From Laspinema sp. D2d (GTDB lineage Bacteria; Cyanobacteriota; Cyanobacteriia; Cyanobacteriales; Laspinemataceae), in assembly GCF_025370755.1 (NCBI RefSeq), contig NZ_JAMXFC010000001.1, positions 62,001 through 126,000 of the forward strand: a stretch of 64,000 nt of DNA, given 5' to 3'. The position numbers were made by a program, and so were the translations under genes. A model generated the notes under the pieces. That model was not told the DNA's origin and did not search any database. It worked only from the letters and a program-made list of their open reading frames with translations. Shown here piece by piece: positions 1 to 9,105 of the stretch (position 1 is the stretch's first letter; each line of letters opens with the position of its first letter).

Positions 1-113
1 AGCAGCGGCGATCGCCAGCAAAACTAATCCGGCCAAAGTTTAACATTTCTTGGATTAGTCCCGAGATTGGTGGGTGAATAAGTGATTCAACCTAACTCTG
101 TCTAGCCCCAAAC

Positions 114-146
114 AAAAAGCGCCCCCAAATTGGAGGCGCTTTTTTT
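114..146 (-). terminator. Rho-independent terminator of psbA
   Basis: A stem of ten base pairs (AAAAAGCGCC / GGCGCTTTTT) with extra CCC/TGG pairing lies 15 bases past the psbA stop. Read on the minus strand it ends in a run of U residues. It is the expected strong terminator for a highly expressed photosystem gene. Confidence 0.85.
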
Positions 147-160
147 AATCTTTTATCAGA

Positions 161-1243
161 TTAACCATTGATAGAAGGAGCAGTCAAAGCAACGGGAGTT
201 GCTTCACCAGCAGCCAAATCGAGGGGGAAGTTGTGAGCATTACGCTCGTGCATCACTTCCATACCCAGGTTAGCGCGGTTAATCACATCAGCCCAGGTAT
301 TCACAACACGACCAGTCGAGTCAATGATGGACTGGTTAAAGTTAAATCCGTTCAAGTTGAAAGCCATCGTGGACACACCCAAAGCGGTGAACCAGATCCC
401 CACAACCGGCCAAGCAGCTAAGAAGAAGTGCAAAGAACGGCTGTTGTTGAACGAAGCATATTGGAAGATTAAACGACCAAAGTAACCGTGAGCGGCCACA
501 ATGTTGTAGGTTTCTTCTTCTTGACCGAACTTGTAACCGTAGTTTTGAGATTCGGTTTCAGAGGTCTCACGAACTAAGCTGGAGGTCACCAAAGATCCGT
601 GCATCGCACTGAACAAGGAACCACCGAACACACCGGCAACACCCAACATATGGAAGGGGTGCATCAGGATATTGTGCTCAGCTTGGAACACTAACATGAA
701 GTTAAAGGTTCCAGAGATACCCAAAGGCATACCATCAGAGAAAGAACCTTGACCGATCGGGTAGATCAAGAACACTGCCGAAGCGGCTGCAACAGGTGCA
801 GAGTAAGCAACGCAGATCCAAGGACGCATCCCTAAGCGGTAAGAGAGTTCCCACTCACGACCCATGTAGCAGAAGATGCCGATGAGGAAGTGGAAAATCA
901 CGAGCTGGTAAGGGCCACCATTGTAGAGCCACTCATCCAAGCTGGCTGCTTCCCAGATGGGGTAGAAGTGAAGACCGATGGCATTAGAAGAAGGAACAAC
1001 CGCACCAGAGATGATGTTGTTTCCGTACAGCAAAGAACCGGCAACGGGTTCGCGGATTCCATCGATGTCCACAGGAGGAGCGGCGATGAAGGCGATGATG
1101 TAGCAGACAGTGGCGCTTAAGAGGGTGGGGATCATCAACACACCGAACCAGCCGATGTAGAGGCGGTTTTCGGTAGAAGCGACCCATTCGCAGAAGCGGT
1201 CCCACAGATTGGCGCTCTCGCGCTGCTGTAATGTGGTGGTCAT
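161..1243 (-). CDS. psbA: Photosystem II D1 protein, high-light (E130) type
   Basis: Encodes the D1 reaction-centre subunit of photosystem II, a five-helix thylakoid membrane protein that binds P680 chlorophylls, pheophytin, QB and most Mn4CaO5 ligands. The 360 residues align without gaps to standard numbering: Y161 (TyrZ), D170, E189, H190, H198, H332, E333, H337, D342 and A344 are all in place. A344 is followed by a 16-residue tail, the normal length of the extension removed by CtpA. Residue 130, which contacts pheophytin, is Glu; cyanobacterial low-light D1 forms carry Gln here, so this copy is the high-light or constitutive type. The ATG start follows a standard [11 protein letters not shown]-terminus. 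The gene is monocistronic, with its own promoter and terminator. Other psbA copies are expected elsewhere in the genome. Confidence 0.99.
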   Translation of the reverse strand: MTTTLQQRESANLWDRFCEWVASTENRLYIGWFGVLMIPTLLSATVCYIIAFIAAPPVDIDGIREPVAGSLLYGNNIISGAVVPSSNAIGLHFYPIWEAASLDEWLYNGGPYQLVIFHFLIGIFCYMGREWELSYRLGMRPWICVAYSAPVAAASAVFLIYPIGQGSFSDGMPLGISGTFNFMLVFQAEHNILMHPFHMLGVAGVFGGSLFSAMHGSLVTSSLVRETSETESQNYGYKFGQEEETYNIVAAHGYFGRLIFQYASFNNSRSLHFFLAAWPVVGIWFTALGVSTMAFNLNGFNFNQSIIDSTGRVVNTWADVINRANLGMEVMHERNAHNFPLDLAAGEATPVALTAPSING

Positions 1244-1289
1244 AGTTTTATGATTGCTATTGGTTTGTCGAGGTAGTTATGATGTTTTT

Positions 1290-1318
1290 AGATTAACGGC
1301 TTTGTAACGATTTGTAAA
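1290..1318 (-). promoter_or_regulatory. psbA promoter with HLR1 (RpaB) motif
   Basis: On the minus strand, TTTACAAA and GTTACAAA form two direct octamers separated by two bases (1301-1318). This matches the HLR1 consensus (G/T)TTACA(T/A)(T/A)-N2-(G/T)TTACA(T/A)(T/A) bound by the response regulator RpaB. A -35-like TTTACA (1313-1318) and a -10-like TAATCT (1290-1295) are 17 bases apart, so the HLR1 site sits over the -35 and spacer. The motif is seen directly; RpaB control is inferred from other cyanobacterial high-light genes. Confidence 0.7.
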
Positions 1319-1639
1319 GGGGTTGAGACCACAGCAATTCTGATACGTCTGATAAGCATGACTTATTTACTCTTTTCTATACATAGGTGGGCTTGGGTAG
1401 AGAACCGCCAGTCCCCAAAAGTTGGGATAACCAATCAAAGCTAAGGGAAAATTTTTTGATCAGCGAAGGAGTAACTGATATTGATCGCTCAGCCCCATTC
1501 CCTGAGCATACGCAACTCCCAGGAGTAGATGGGAGTAGAGTTGGGATTATGGCAGGGGACCTATCAAAATCAAAACCTATTGTGGTTACGCGGGTGGGAT
1601 TTGGAAGGGAATCTGTTCTTGATTGGTTCAAAACGCTCT
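1319..1639. other. Intergenic, no supported gene
   Basis: Two opposing open frames of about 84 codons cover this stretch, but neither has a ribosome binding site, a recognisable domain or a plausible start. They look like chance frames in a decayed region next to the Uma2 remnant. Confidence 0.5.
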
Positions 1640-1743
1640 GAAGAGGAAAAGCAGCGAGCAGAAGCGGCAGAAAGCAAAGTGGCAGATTAGCAGAATGCCT
1701 GCGATCGCTAGGAATTGACCCGGATGCGGAGGAGGATATCTAA
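1640..1743 (+). pseudogene. Remnant of a Uma2-family nuclease C-terminus
   Basis: One frame reads EEEKQRAEAAESKVAD and then hits a stop at 1688. Shifting back by one base at 1687 continues as LAECLRSLGIDPDAEEDI followed by TAA at 1741-1743. The pattern of Glu/Arg/Ala-rich coiled coil followed by LRSLGIDPD is the usual tail of cyanobacterial Uma2 (DUF820) family proteins. The rest of the gene is missing and the tail carries one frameshift, so this is a decayed fragment. The family assignment rests on motif recognition only. Confidence 0.6.
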
Positions 1744-2001
1744 GGCGATCGCCCGTGCATCTGTATGAATCCACAAACCCAAAGGGATCCCGATTGGGAG
1801 CGCTTTTTTATTCAAAACTTCGATTGAACCGAAATTCCATGATACATCCTTACTTTTAGATGAATCCTACCTTATCAAAATTTTTCCGCAGATAGACTTT
1901 GGAATTGGTGGATTTTTGTGAAGTTAATAATTAATTAGACCGTTTGTATGTGATATAATAAGAAACTGTAAAAGTATAAAGTTAGACCTCTCAAAATACT
2001 C

Positions 2002-2376
2002 ATGAAAATCAATCCAATATTCCAGGGTTTGAGCTTATTATCCCTAATCGGACTGATCGGCTGTACTCAACAGACAACGGGCAGAATTTGCGAATATACA
2101 CCGGCTGCGGGCCAACCCAACCCATTAGGGGAACAAGCGAGTTTCAAGGTTCGAGAACAAGAGGGAAATACGGTTTTTACTTATCAACCGGACCCAAGTG
2201 AAATGCTAGATCAGACGATTGAACTCTCAGGGAGACGAGAGTTAACCTATCGAAATACGGACTTAGATACGGCCCGAGTCATATTGATTCAAAACCCAGC
2301 ACACTATAAGCGACTGATTGATAAAGAAAGCAGCCAAGATTTTGCGGCGGTGAATGAAAGTTTGACCTGTCGGTAA
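2002..2376 (+). CDS. Small lipoprotein of unknown function
   Basis: A 124-residue protein with a lipoprotein signal: a short charged N-terminus, a hydrophobic stretch to about residue 20, then a LIGC lipobox with Cys21 as the lipidation site. The mature part is polar, has one further Cys near the N-terminus (residue 29) and one near the C-terminus (LTCR end) that could pair, and shows no domain I recognise. It is probably anchored to the plasma or outer membrane. It lies in the same direction as der but 157 bases upstream, so shared transcription is unproven. The function is unknown. Confidence 0.75.
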   Translation: MKINPIFQGLSLLSLIGLIGCTQQTTGRICEYTPAAGQPNPLGEQASFKVREQEGNTVFTYQPDPSEMLDQTIELSGRRELTYRNTDLDTARVILIQNPAHYKRLIDKESSQDFAAVNESLTCR

Positions 2377-2533
2377 GACGAAAAGCCATTAAAGACTCCG
2401 AGTTAGCTGGAGAGGGGAAGCCCCCGGGTAAAAATGTGGGCTAATTAATGAGCGTGCCGATCGCCTCGGTTCGCTATAATAAAAAAATAAACAGATATGA
2501 TTGCTTCGCTCAATCCCAGGAACCTTCACCTCT

Positions 2534-3898
2534 ATGGCTTTACCTATAGTTGCTATTATCGGACGCCCTAACGTGGGCAAATCAACCCTTGTCAATCGGA
2601 TTGCTGGGGGTAAACAGGCGATCGTCCATGATGAACCGGGAGTCACCCGCGATCGCACCTATCGAAATGCCTTCTGGCAAGACCGAGACTTTCAGATCGT
2701 TGATACGGGCGGATTAGTCTTTGATGATGATACCGAATTTTTACCCTTAATTCGAGAACAAGTCATGACAGCGCTTTCTGAATCAAGCGTTGCGCTATTT
2801 GTGGTAGATGGACAACAAGGGGTCACGGAAGCCGATCGCGAAATTGCTAACTGGTTGCGTCATCAAAAAGTCCCCGTTGTACTCGCCGTGAATAAATGTG
2901 AATCCTTAATGGAAGGATTAACCCAAGCGGCAGAATTTTGGGAATTAGGCATGGGTGAACCTTATCCCATTTCTGCCATTCATGGCAGTGGAACCGGGGA
3001 TTTATTAGATCTCGTCATTACCCACTTGCCGCCGACTTCCGAAATTGAAGAAATGCCGGAAATTAAAGTGGCGATCGTTGGACGTCCTAATGTTGGCAAA
3101 TCCAGCTTACTCAATGCCTTTCTGGGAGAAAAACGGGCGATTGTCAGTCCAATTTCGGGAACGACTCGCGATAGTATCGATACCTTTGTGGAACGGAACG
3201 GAAAAAGCTATCGAATTATCGATACCGCAGGCATTCGGAAAAAGAAAAATGTCGAATATGGACCTGAATTTTTTGGGATAAACCGGGCGTTTAAAGCGAT
3301 TCGTCGGGCGGATGTGGTGCTGTTGGTCATTGATGCAGTGGATGGGGTAACGGAACAGGACCAAAAACTGGCGGGACGCATTGAAGAAGATGGACGTGCC
3401 TGTGTCATGGTGATTAATAAATGGGATGCGATCGAGAAAGATTCCTATACCATTTATGACTATGAACGCGATATCAAAAGTCGCCTCTATTTCTTAGAAT
3501 GGGCAGAAGCAATTTTTGTGAGTGCCGTCACCGGAAAACGCGTAGAAAATATCCTGGATTTAGTCGATAAATCGGCGGAAGAACATCGTCGGCGAGTTTC
3601 TACTTCAGTGATTAATGAAGTGCTAAAAGATGCCTTGCATTGGCATAGTCCTCCGACCAGTCGTCAAGGAAAACAGGGAAAAATTTATTATGGGACGCAG
3701 GTTACCAGTCAACCTCCGACTATTGCCTTATTTGTGAATGACCCGAAACGATTTAACGATAATTATCGCCGTTATATCGAGCGTCAATTCCGTGAACAAC
3801 TGGGATTTACGGGGAGTCCATTACGGTTGCTATGGCGTGGGAAAAAAGCTCGGGACTTTGAGGACAATAATACCACCAATCGAGCCGTTAAGGTTTAG
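2534..3898 (+). CDS. der: Ribosome biogenesis GTPase Der (EngA)
   Basis: Der is a tandem-GTPase factor that binds the 50S subunit during its assembly. The 454-residue protein has two G domains. The first has GRPNVGKS near residue 10, DTGG as G3 and NKCE as G4. The second has GRPNVGKS near residue 177, DTAGI and NKWD. They are followed by the C-terminal KH-like domain. The ATG at 2534 ([12 protein letters not shown]) is preferred over an upstream in-frame codon at 2501, because family members begin immediately before the first P-loop. The ecfT and trpE-like genes follow in the same direction after a 128-base gap, an arrangement common in cyanobacteria. Confidence 0.97.
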   Translation: MALPIVAIIGRPNVGKSTLVNRIAGGKQAIVHDEPGVTRDRTYRNAFWQDRDFQIVDTGGLVFDDDTEFLPLIREQVMTALSESSVALFVVDGQQGVTEADREIANWLRHQKVPVVLAVNKCESLMEGLTQAAEFWELGMGEPYPISAIHGSGTGDLLDLVITHLPPTSEIEEMPEIKVAIVGRPNVGKSSLLNAFLGEKRAIVSPISGTTRDSIDTFVERNGKSYRIIDTAGIRKKKNVEYGPEFFGINRAFKAIRRADVVLLVIDAVDGVTEQDQKLAGRIEEDGRACVMVINKWDAIEKDSYTIYDYERDIKSRLYFLEWAEAIFVSAVTGKRVENILDLVDKSAEEHRRRVSTSVINEVLKDALHWHSPPTSRQGKQGKIYYGTQVTSQPPTIALFVNDPKRFNDNYRRYIERQFREQLGFTGSPLRLLWRGKKARDFEDNNTTNRAVKV

Positions 3899-4026
3899 GT
3901 TATTCCAATAACTGGGTATTCGACGTGGGGGTAATTGATGAAATTCCCCTACAAAAAAGACAGGGTGAACCCGAACCCCTGGGACAGCGGTTTTAGACGC
4001 TTTGGACATTTACTTTCTCGAATCCG

Positions 4027-5016
4027 ATGGATTTATTGCGATCGCTGCCTATCGGCTTGTATTTAGAACAACCTATTACCTGGTTACATGGCTTAGATGC
4101 GCGAGTCAAACTGCTGTGGTTGATGAGCTTTTTAATTGCGCCCGTCTTAGCGAATCCAATCTGGCGGATTGCATTGGTTTTTCTGCTCATTTTGATTACC
4201 ATTAGTGCCTTGATTCCCCTGCGAGTCTGGCGCAAACAAATGGGGTGGTTGTTAAGCCTCTCTCTGTTAGTTTGCCTAATTACAGCGATCGCACCTGATG
4301 GACTCCCGGTGGAACACCAACCCCGCCTTCCTTCTCAAGAACTCACCTTTGATCGCCAACCCCTCACCCTCCCTCCCACACCCATCAGAAATCCGTGGTA
4401 CAATCCTTTGGGCTGGGGTCAAGAAACTCCCGAACCCGAGGAGGCAATTGAGAGTGAACTCCCCCAACCAACCGATTACCGTTATGTTCTCTTTGAGCAA
4501 GGGCGGTTTACGGTTACCCGTCGTTCTCTCGATTTAGGAATCCGGATTGGTACTTTATTTTTTACCTTAATTTATAGCACCAATCTCTACCTCCTAACTA
4601 CGGCCCCGGAAGAGATTGCTGCGGGAATTGAAGATTTAATGAGTCCCCTGAGACGGTTTAATATTCCCACCATAGAAATTGCCTTGACTTTAACCCTCTC
4701 CCTGCGGTTTATCCCTTTAGTATTAGAAGAAGTTCAAAACTTAATTCGTTCTGTGAGAACTCGGGCTATTAATTGGAAAAAATTGGGCTTGCGAGGAACA
4801 ACAAAAGTATGGTTTTCTGTAGTAGAAAGACTTTTAGAAAATTTGCTATTGCGTGCGCAACAAATTGCGGGAGGGATGCAGGTGAGAGGATTTACTAGCC
4901 CGAATACCCATCGGGTGCAATGGCATCCATTAAAACTGAGAAATGGAGACTGGGTGGCGATCGCCATTTTGGTGGGATTTTGGGGGATGCGTTTCATCTG
5001 GGGATGGCAAGTGTGA
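4027..5016 (+). CDS. ECF transporter transmembrane component T (CbiQ family)
   Basis: The scaffold membrane subunit of an energy-coupling-factor importer, which links two ATPases to a substrate-binding S component for vitamins or metals. The 329-residue protein has several hydrophobic helices: two near residues 35-80, one near 83-95, one near 170-190 and a C-terminal one near 305-325. An insertion rich in Pro and Glu follows the third helix. The cytoplasmic coupling region near residues 235-290 ends in MQVRGF, the usual EcfT Arg-Gly motif. No A or S component is adjacent, which is typical for cyanobacteria, where one T subunit serves dispersed S proteins. The substrate cannot be told from sequence. 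Its stop codon overlaps the next start by 13 bases. Confidence 0.88.
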   Translation: MDLLRSLPIGLYLEQPITWLHGLDARVKLLWLMSFLIAPVLANPIWRIALVFLLILITISALIPLRVWRKQMGWLLSLSLLVCLITAIAPDGLPVEHQPRLPSQELTFDRQPLTLPPTPIRNPWYNPLGWGQETPEPEEAIESELPQPTDYRYVLFEQGRFTVTRRSLDLGIRIGTLFFTLIYSTNLYLLTTAPEEIAAGIEDLMSPLRRFNIPTIEIALTLTLSLRFIPLVLEEVQNLIRSVRTRAINWKKLGLRGTTKVWFSVVERLLENLLLRAQQIAGGMQVRGFTSPNTHRVQWHPLKLRNGDWVAIAILVGFWGMRFIWGWQV

Positions 5017-6527
5017 ACCAAGTTAATCAGCAACCCGTCGCCCCTTGGTATTGGCGATCGCTACCGTTAAAACAGCGGACGGGTACTCAAATATTTGAGG
5101 CATTGTTTCTGATTCCTGAAGCTGAAAATAAGCAACCGGAAGCGGCGATCGCCACCCTCCTAGAAAGTCCTTATCCAACTCCCACCCCCATTCCTGAAGC
5201 GAGATATTCTATCTGTGCTGGTGCACCGAGATGGATTGACAACCACCCTCAATTGTGGACTCCAGAAGTTGGAGAAATTCTGCCTAGTTTGCGGCAATTG
5301 CTTAAGCGAAAACAGCCCGAACAACCCGAACCGATTCAAGAACTTGCCACCCTGCAACGGATTAACTGGGATGCGCTTCCTTTCACCGGCGGATGGTTAG
5401 GATGGTTGGGGTATGATTTAGCCTGGGAAATTGAAAAACTCCCCGATTTGAACGATGATCCCCTACCCTTTCCGGTGAGTTACTGGTATGAACCCGCCAA
5501 CTTTGCGATCCTGGATCATCATCAACAACAGTTGTGGATTGCCAGTAGCGATCGCGCTGAATTGGATATCCTAGAACAGAAATTAGAAAGCTCTTGTATC
5601 CGGGCAAATTCTCCTCAAAAATTACCGGAAACTGAGGGGTTTATTCCCCCTTATCCCCAGTTTCATTTGTCGCAATTTGACTATGAAGAACGGGTCAGAA
5701 AAGCCCAAAAATATATCACAGCCGGGGATATTTTTCAAGCCAATTTATCCTTGAGATTTGAAACGACAACTCCGCAGGAAAGTTGGGATGTTTATCAAAC
5801 CTTGCGGGCGATTAATCCCTCTCCCTTTGCCAGTTATTGGCGAACTCCCTGGGGAGATGTGGTGAGTTGTTCTCCGGAAAGATTGGTACAATTACAAGGA
5901 AAAACTGCCCAGACTCGTCCGATTGCTGGAACTCGTGCTAGAGGGAAAACACCAGAACAAGATGAACAACTCGCTACTGAATTACTTGGCAACCGGAAAG
6001 AACGGGCCGAACATATTATGTTGGTGGATTTGGAACGGAATGATTTAGGGAGAGTTTGTGAATGGGGAACGGTACAAGTTAACGAATTATTGACCATTGA
6101 ACGGTACAGTCATGTCATGCACTTGGTGAGTAATGCCTTGGGTACTCTCCGGGGCGATCGCGATAGTATTGATTTAATTCGCGCCACCTTTCCCGGTGGC
6201 ACCATTACCGGCTGTCCCAAAGTGCGATGCATGGAAATTATTGAAGAATTAGAACCTGTGCGCCGCAGTCTGTTTTATGGTTCCTGTGGCTATTTAGATT
6301 GGCGAGGGCAGCTTGATTTGAATATTTTGATTCGGACCTTATTATTCGCGCCTGAGACAGTAGGAACGGCCAAAAATGAGGGGAAAACCTATCGAGTTTG
6401 GGGACAAGTGGGGGCCGGAATTGTTGCCGATAGTGAACCGGAAAAAGAATGGTATGAGTCCCTAGATAAAGCCCGCGCCCAACTTGCGGCATTGCAGATG
6501 GCGATCGCAGTCCGGGAAGGTTCATAA
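5004..6527 (+). CDS. trpE: Anthranilate synthase component I (TrpE-type)
   Basis: A chorismate-binding enzyme that, with a glutamine amidotransferase partner, makes anthranilate for tryptophan. The 507-residue length fits TrpE. The C-terminal chorismate domain contains PIAGTR, GNRKERAEHIMLVDLERNDLGR, TFPGGTITGCPK and a DLNILIRT segment. PIAGT (Ala rather than the Lys of aminodeoxychorismate synthase PIKGT) favours TrpE over PabB. An LLES motif near residue 50 resembles the tryptophan feedback site. The ATG at 5004 is chosen because the longer open frame would run deep into ecfT; the 13-base overlap implies translational coupling. The amidotransferase gene is not nearby. PabB remains the main alternative, because cyanobacteria encode both paralogues. 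Confidence 0.75.
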   Translation: MASVNQVNQQPVAPWYWRSLPLKQRTGTQIFEALFLIPEAENKQPEAAIATLLESPYPTPTPIPEARYSICAGAPRWIDNHPQLWTPEVGEILPSLRQLLKRKQPEQPEPIQELATLQRINWDALPFTGGWLGWLGYDLAWEIEKLPDLNDDPLPFPVSYWYEPANFAILDHHQQQLWIASSDRAELDILEQKLESSCIRANSPQKLPETEGFIPPYPQFHLSQFDYEERVRKAQKYITAGDIFQANLSLRFETTTPQESWDVYQTLRAINPSPFASYWRTPWGDVVSCSPERLVQLQGKTAQTRPIAGTRARGKTPEQDEQLATELLGNRKERAEHIMLVDLERNDLGRVCEWGTVQVNELLTIERYSHVMHLVSNALGTLRGDRDSIDLIRATFPGGTITGCPKVRCMEIIEELEPVRRSLFYGSCGYLDWRGQLDLNILIRTLLFAPETVGTAKNEGKTYRVWGQVGAGIVADSEPEKEWYESLDKARAQLAALQMAIAVREGS

Positions 6528-6943
6528 CCGGGGCGATCGCTTGCTCCCTCTGTTATAAAAATGCTCATGATTAATATAGCAATCGCTTCCATTTGAAGGC
6601 TATGCCAAAGATGAGAATCGAGTGCCTGATTAAAACAGGAATATAAATCATTGGGCAGCAGTTAGACTAGAAAATTGAGGAGAGGGAGCATCTCCCTCGG
6701 TGATGATTAGCAGAAAACGAGACACTGCCACTCCAGGGAAGAATCATCAAATTTATGATCGGTCCCTAGCCTAAGAGCATGGGGATTTCCGCGATTTCTG
6801 ATAAAATTGTCCCCGTCCAAGCTTGCGGCAAAAACTTAGGGGGGAACCGGGTCACATCCCGAAACTCCATAGGAGCTGACTCCGCCAGGGGGACCTTAGT
6901 GACTCTATAACCGTTATGATTAACGGTACTCATCTGAACCTGA
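6528..6943. other. Intergenic region upstream of pipX
   Basis: 416 bases with no supported gene. It contains an imperfect dyad CCGTTATGATTAACGG (6911-6926) just before pipX and one HIP1 site at the trpE end. Small open frames on both strands lack ribosome binding sites. It presumably carries the pipX promoter; I found no clear NtcA box (GTA-N8-TAC). Confidence 0.5.
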
Positions 6944-7213
6944 ATGAACACTGAAACTTACTTAAATCATCCTACTTTTGGTCTGCTCTATCGGGTGTGT
7001 CTGATCGAACAAAATCAGGAGTTGTTCACGACCCTCTATGCCCAACGCCTATTTTTTTTAGCGCTTTCTGGCTTAGAAGGGTTAAGATTTGAGCCGCTGA
7101 CCCGTGCCGATGCTCGCCTCCTCGTTGAAAACCGCTTGCGATTGCTCAGACGAATGGGGCAAACTCAGGAATTTGCGGAACTTCAGCTCATTCACAAACG
7201 CACGTTTCAATGA
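6944..7213 (+). CDS. pipX: PII-interacting protein PipX
   Basis: PipX is a small cyanobacterial regulator that swaps between PII (GlnB) and the transcription factor NtcA according to 2-oxoglutarate and ATP/ADP levels, acting as an NtcA co-activator. The 89-residue protein has the full family pattern: YLNHPTFGLLYR near the N-terminus (Tudor-like domain), ELFTTLYAQRLFFL in the middle and a C-terminal pair of helices with LLVENRLRLLRR. Length and ATG start match the family. Its stop overlaps the pipY start (ATGA), so the two are co-translated as in other cyanobacteria, where pipX and pipY form a conserved bicistronic unit. Confidence 0.96.
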   Translation: MNTETYLNHPTFGLLYRVCLIEQNQELFTTLYAQRLFFLALSGLEGLRFEPLTRADARLLVENRLRLLRRMGQTQEFAELQLIHKRTFQ

Positions 7214-7875
7214 CGATCGCCCAACGGATTGCTCAGATCCGCACCCACTTACCCGAATCAGTCCGACTGATTGCCGTCACCAAACAGGTGTCGGTGGATG
7301 CCATGATGCAAGCTTATCAGGCGGGAATTCGAGATTTTGGGGAAAGTCGTATTCAGGAAGCCCAAGCGAAATCGGAGCAACTCGGGGACCTGCCCGGTCT
7401 AACCTGGCACCTGATTGGACACCTGCAAAGTAATAAAGTTAAACCCGCTTTAGACCACTTTCACTGGCTCCATTCTATTGATAGTTTGAAATTAGCGCAA
7501 CGGGTCGATCGCTTGGCGGAAGGACTCGAAGTTAAGCCAAAAGTCTGTCTCCAAGTAAAAATCCTACCCGACGCCAACAAATCGGGTTGGCAGATTCCTG
7601 AACTCATCGAGGATTTAGCGACCCTAAATCAGTGTAAAAACTTAGAAATCAAAGGATTAATGACCATTCCTCCCTTGGGATTGGATGAAGCAAAAACCCT
7701 GGCCCTGTTCGAGCGTGCTCGTCAACTCGCGCAAGAAATCCAGGCCCAAAATTGGACTCAGATTTCCATGCAGGAATTATCAATGGGAATGTCAGGGGAT
7801 TATCATTTAGCTGTTCAAGCCGGGTCCACAATGGTCAGACTAGGGACAATCCTATTTGGAGAGCGATCGCCGTAA
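7210..7875 (+). CDS. pipY: PLP homeostasis protein PipY (YggS/COG0325)
   Basis: A pyridoxal-phosphate-binding protein of the YggS/PLPBP family, thought to buffer vitamin B6 and amino/keto acid pools rather than act as an enzyme. The 221 residues form a single TIM-barrel. The PLP lysine is in VTKQV near residue 25, and the FGESRIQEAQ, WHLIGHLQSNK and LSMGMSGDY segments around the cofactor are all present. The start overlaps the pipX stop. The pairing with pipX links B6 homeostasis to nitrogen signalling. The context and sequence are both typical. Confidence 0.95.
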   Translation: MTIAQRIAQIRTHLPESVRLIAVTKQVSVDAMMQAYQAGIRDFGESRIQEAQAKSEQLGDLPGLTWHLIGHLQSNKVKPALDHFHWLHSIDSLKLAQRVDRLAEGLEVKPKVCLQVKILPDANKSGWQIPELIEDLATLNQCKNLEIKGLMTIPPLGLDEAKTLALFERARQLAQEIQAQNWTQISMQELSMGMSGDYHLAVQAGSTMVRLGTILFGERSP

Positions 7876-8417
7876 AATCCAGCCTTGGACCGTTAGAATT
7901 GAGGAAAAGATGGACGAATCATTCTCCCTTACCCGCGTTAGTCCAGGTCCAATCGCGATCGGCTTTTCTCCGGATTCCACCCCCCAAAAATCCCATTCAA
8001 ATCCCGTTCAAATCCAGTTTTCAATTATAGTGATCAACCACCGCCCCCGATTGCACCAAATTCCCGACAAAAAGTCTGGAAAATTTTGGGCATAATCGGC
8101 AACTTATGGCAATATACAATAAACTGATAACTTGGGTAGGGTTGGGCATGGCGAATGGAGTGCATTTCCTATTAGGAGAGAGTTCCTTCCTCAACGGGGT
8201 TTACCCCGGCGCTCAGTCACGCTCAAGGGCATCTATAACCGAAGCGGGAGCCAAGGGTTAAGCCGCACTCAGTCGTTGGAACTCCACCCTGAATTAGGGG
8301 TTGATTGAGTCGGAACCTGAGTCTATACCGAACTAACATCCAAAATTGATTTGGGCTGGAATGGGGATTTTAGAGAGAATGCCCTGATGTTACCCTAGTT
8401 TTGATGGAGCAAAAACC
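7876..8417 (+). other. Long structured intergenic region upstream of sepF
   Basis: 542 bases without a gene between two members of a conserved cluster. The second half can form several hairpins: CGGGG-ttta-CCCCG at 8195-8208, CCCT-gaatt-AGGG at 8287-8298 and an outer ACTCA (8267-8271) / TGAGT (8306-8310) pairing that encloses the second. This could be a long leader of sepF or a separate small RNA. I do not recognise a known RNA family. Confidence 0.35.
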
Positions 8418-9023
8418 GTGAATACGATTTTTTCTAAGCTACGAGATATGGTCGGACTCAACGAATCCGTGGATTACGAGTATGAGTACGACGAAATAGA
8501 AGGAGAAGGATACCAAAACCTTTACCAGGACCAACCCGCAGCCTCTCCCGAAGCAGAAGCGCGCCGGAATCGCCCCCCTTTGCGGACGACCCCAACCGGA
8601 ATGGGAATGGTGGGAGCAGAAAGCGCAATGGGATCAAGTATGAATGCTATCAATAACGTGATCGGTCTACCTGGAGCCGCCAACGGCATTTCTGAAGTGG
8701 TGGTAATGGAGCCGAAATCCTTTGAGGAAATGCCTCAAGCCATTCAAGCCCTGCGGGAACGCAAATCCGTCGTCCTCAATCTGACGATGATGGATCCGGA
8801 CCAAGCTCAAAGAGCCGTTGATTTTATTGCTGGTGGGACTTATGCCTTAGATGGGCATCAAGAACGAATTGGGGAAAGCATCTTCCTGTTTACCCCCAGC
8901 TGTGTTCAAGTCAGCACTCAAAGCGGTGTGGTTCACGATGTCCTGCAACCCCACCTACGGACCGCCCGTCCCCCCTCTGTTCAAACAAGCTGGACCCCGG
9001 AACAAGTCCGGATGGCCCAGTAA
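8418..9023 (+). CDS. sepF: Cell division protein SepF (Cdv2)
   Basis: SepF anchors FtsZ filaments to the membrane at the division site; in cyanobacteria it is also called Cdv2. The 201-residue protein begins with an amphipathic membrane-binding helix ([14 protein letters not shown]). It then has an acidic linker rich in Tyr and Glu and a conserved SepF core near residues 93-175 ([40 protein letters not shown]). It starts at GTG 8418 with GGAG eight bases upstream. The position between pipY and proC is the standard cyanobacterial and Gram-positive order. Confidence 0.95.
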   Translation: MNTIFSKLRDMVGLNESVDYEYEYDEIEGEGYQNLYQDQPAASPEAEARRNRPPLRTTPTGMGMVGAESAMGSSMNAINNVIGLPGAANGISEVVVMEPKSFEEMPQAIQALRERKSVVLNLTMMDPDQAQRAVDFIAGGTYALDGHQERIGESIFLFTPSCVQVSTQSGVVHDVLQPHLRTARPPSVQTSWTPEQVRMAQ

Positions 9024-9105
9024 ATAAACCGTTCTTGGTCAGCGATCGCCCTTATAGCCAAGTTGACCAAGGACCTGGAAACCCTTTACAGGAAATTAAC
9101 GACCG

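Noticed and set aside
1377-1641. Two opposing open frames of 84 codons
   Set aside because: They mirror each other, have no ribosome binding site and no recognisable protein features.
5004-6527. Assignment as PabB
   Set aside because: PIAGT rather than PIKGT and an LLES feedback-like motif favour TrpE, although PabB cannot be fully excluded.
6766-6951. 61-codon minus-strand frame upstream of pipX
   Set aside because: No ribosome binding site, unlikely composition, and it occupies the expected pipX promoter.
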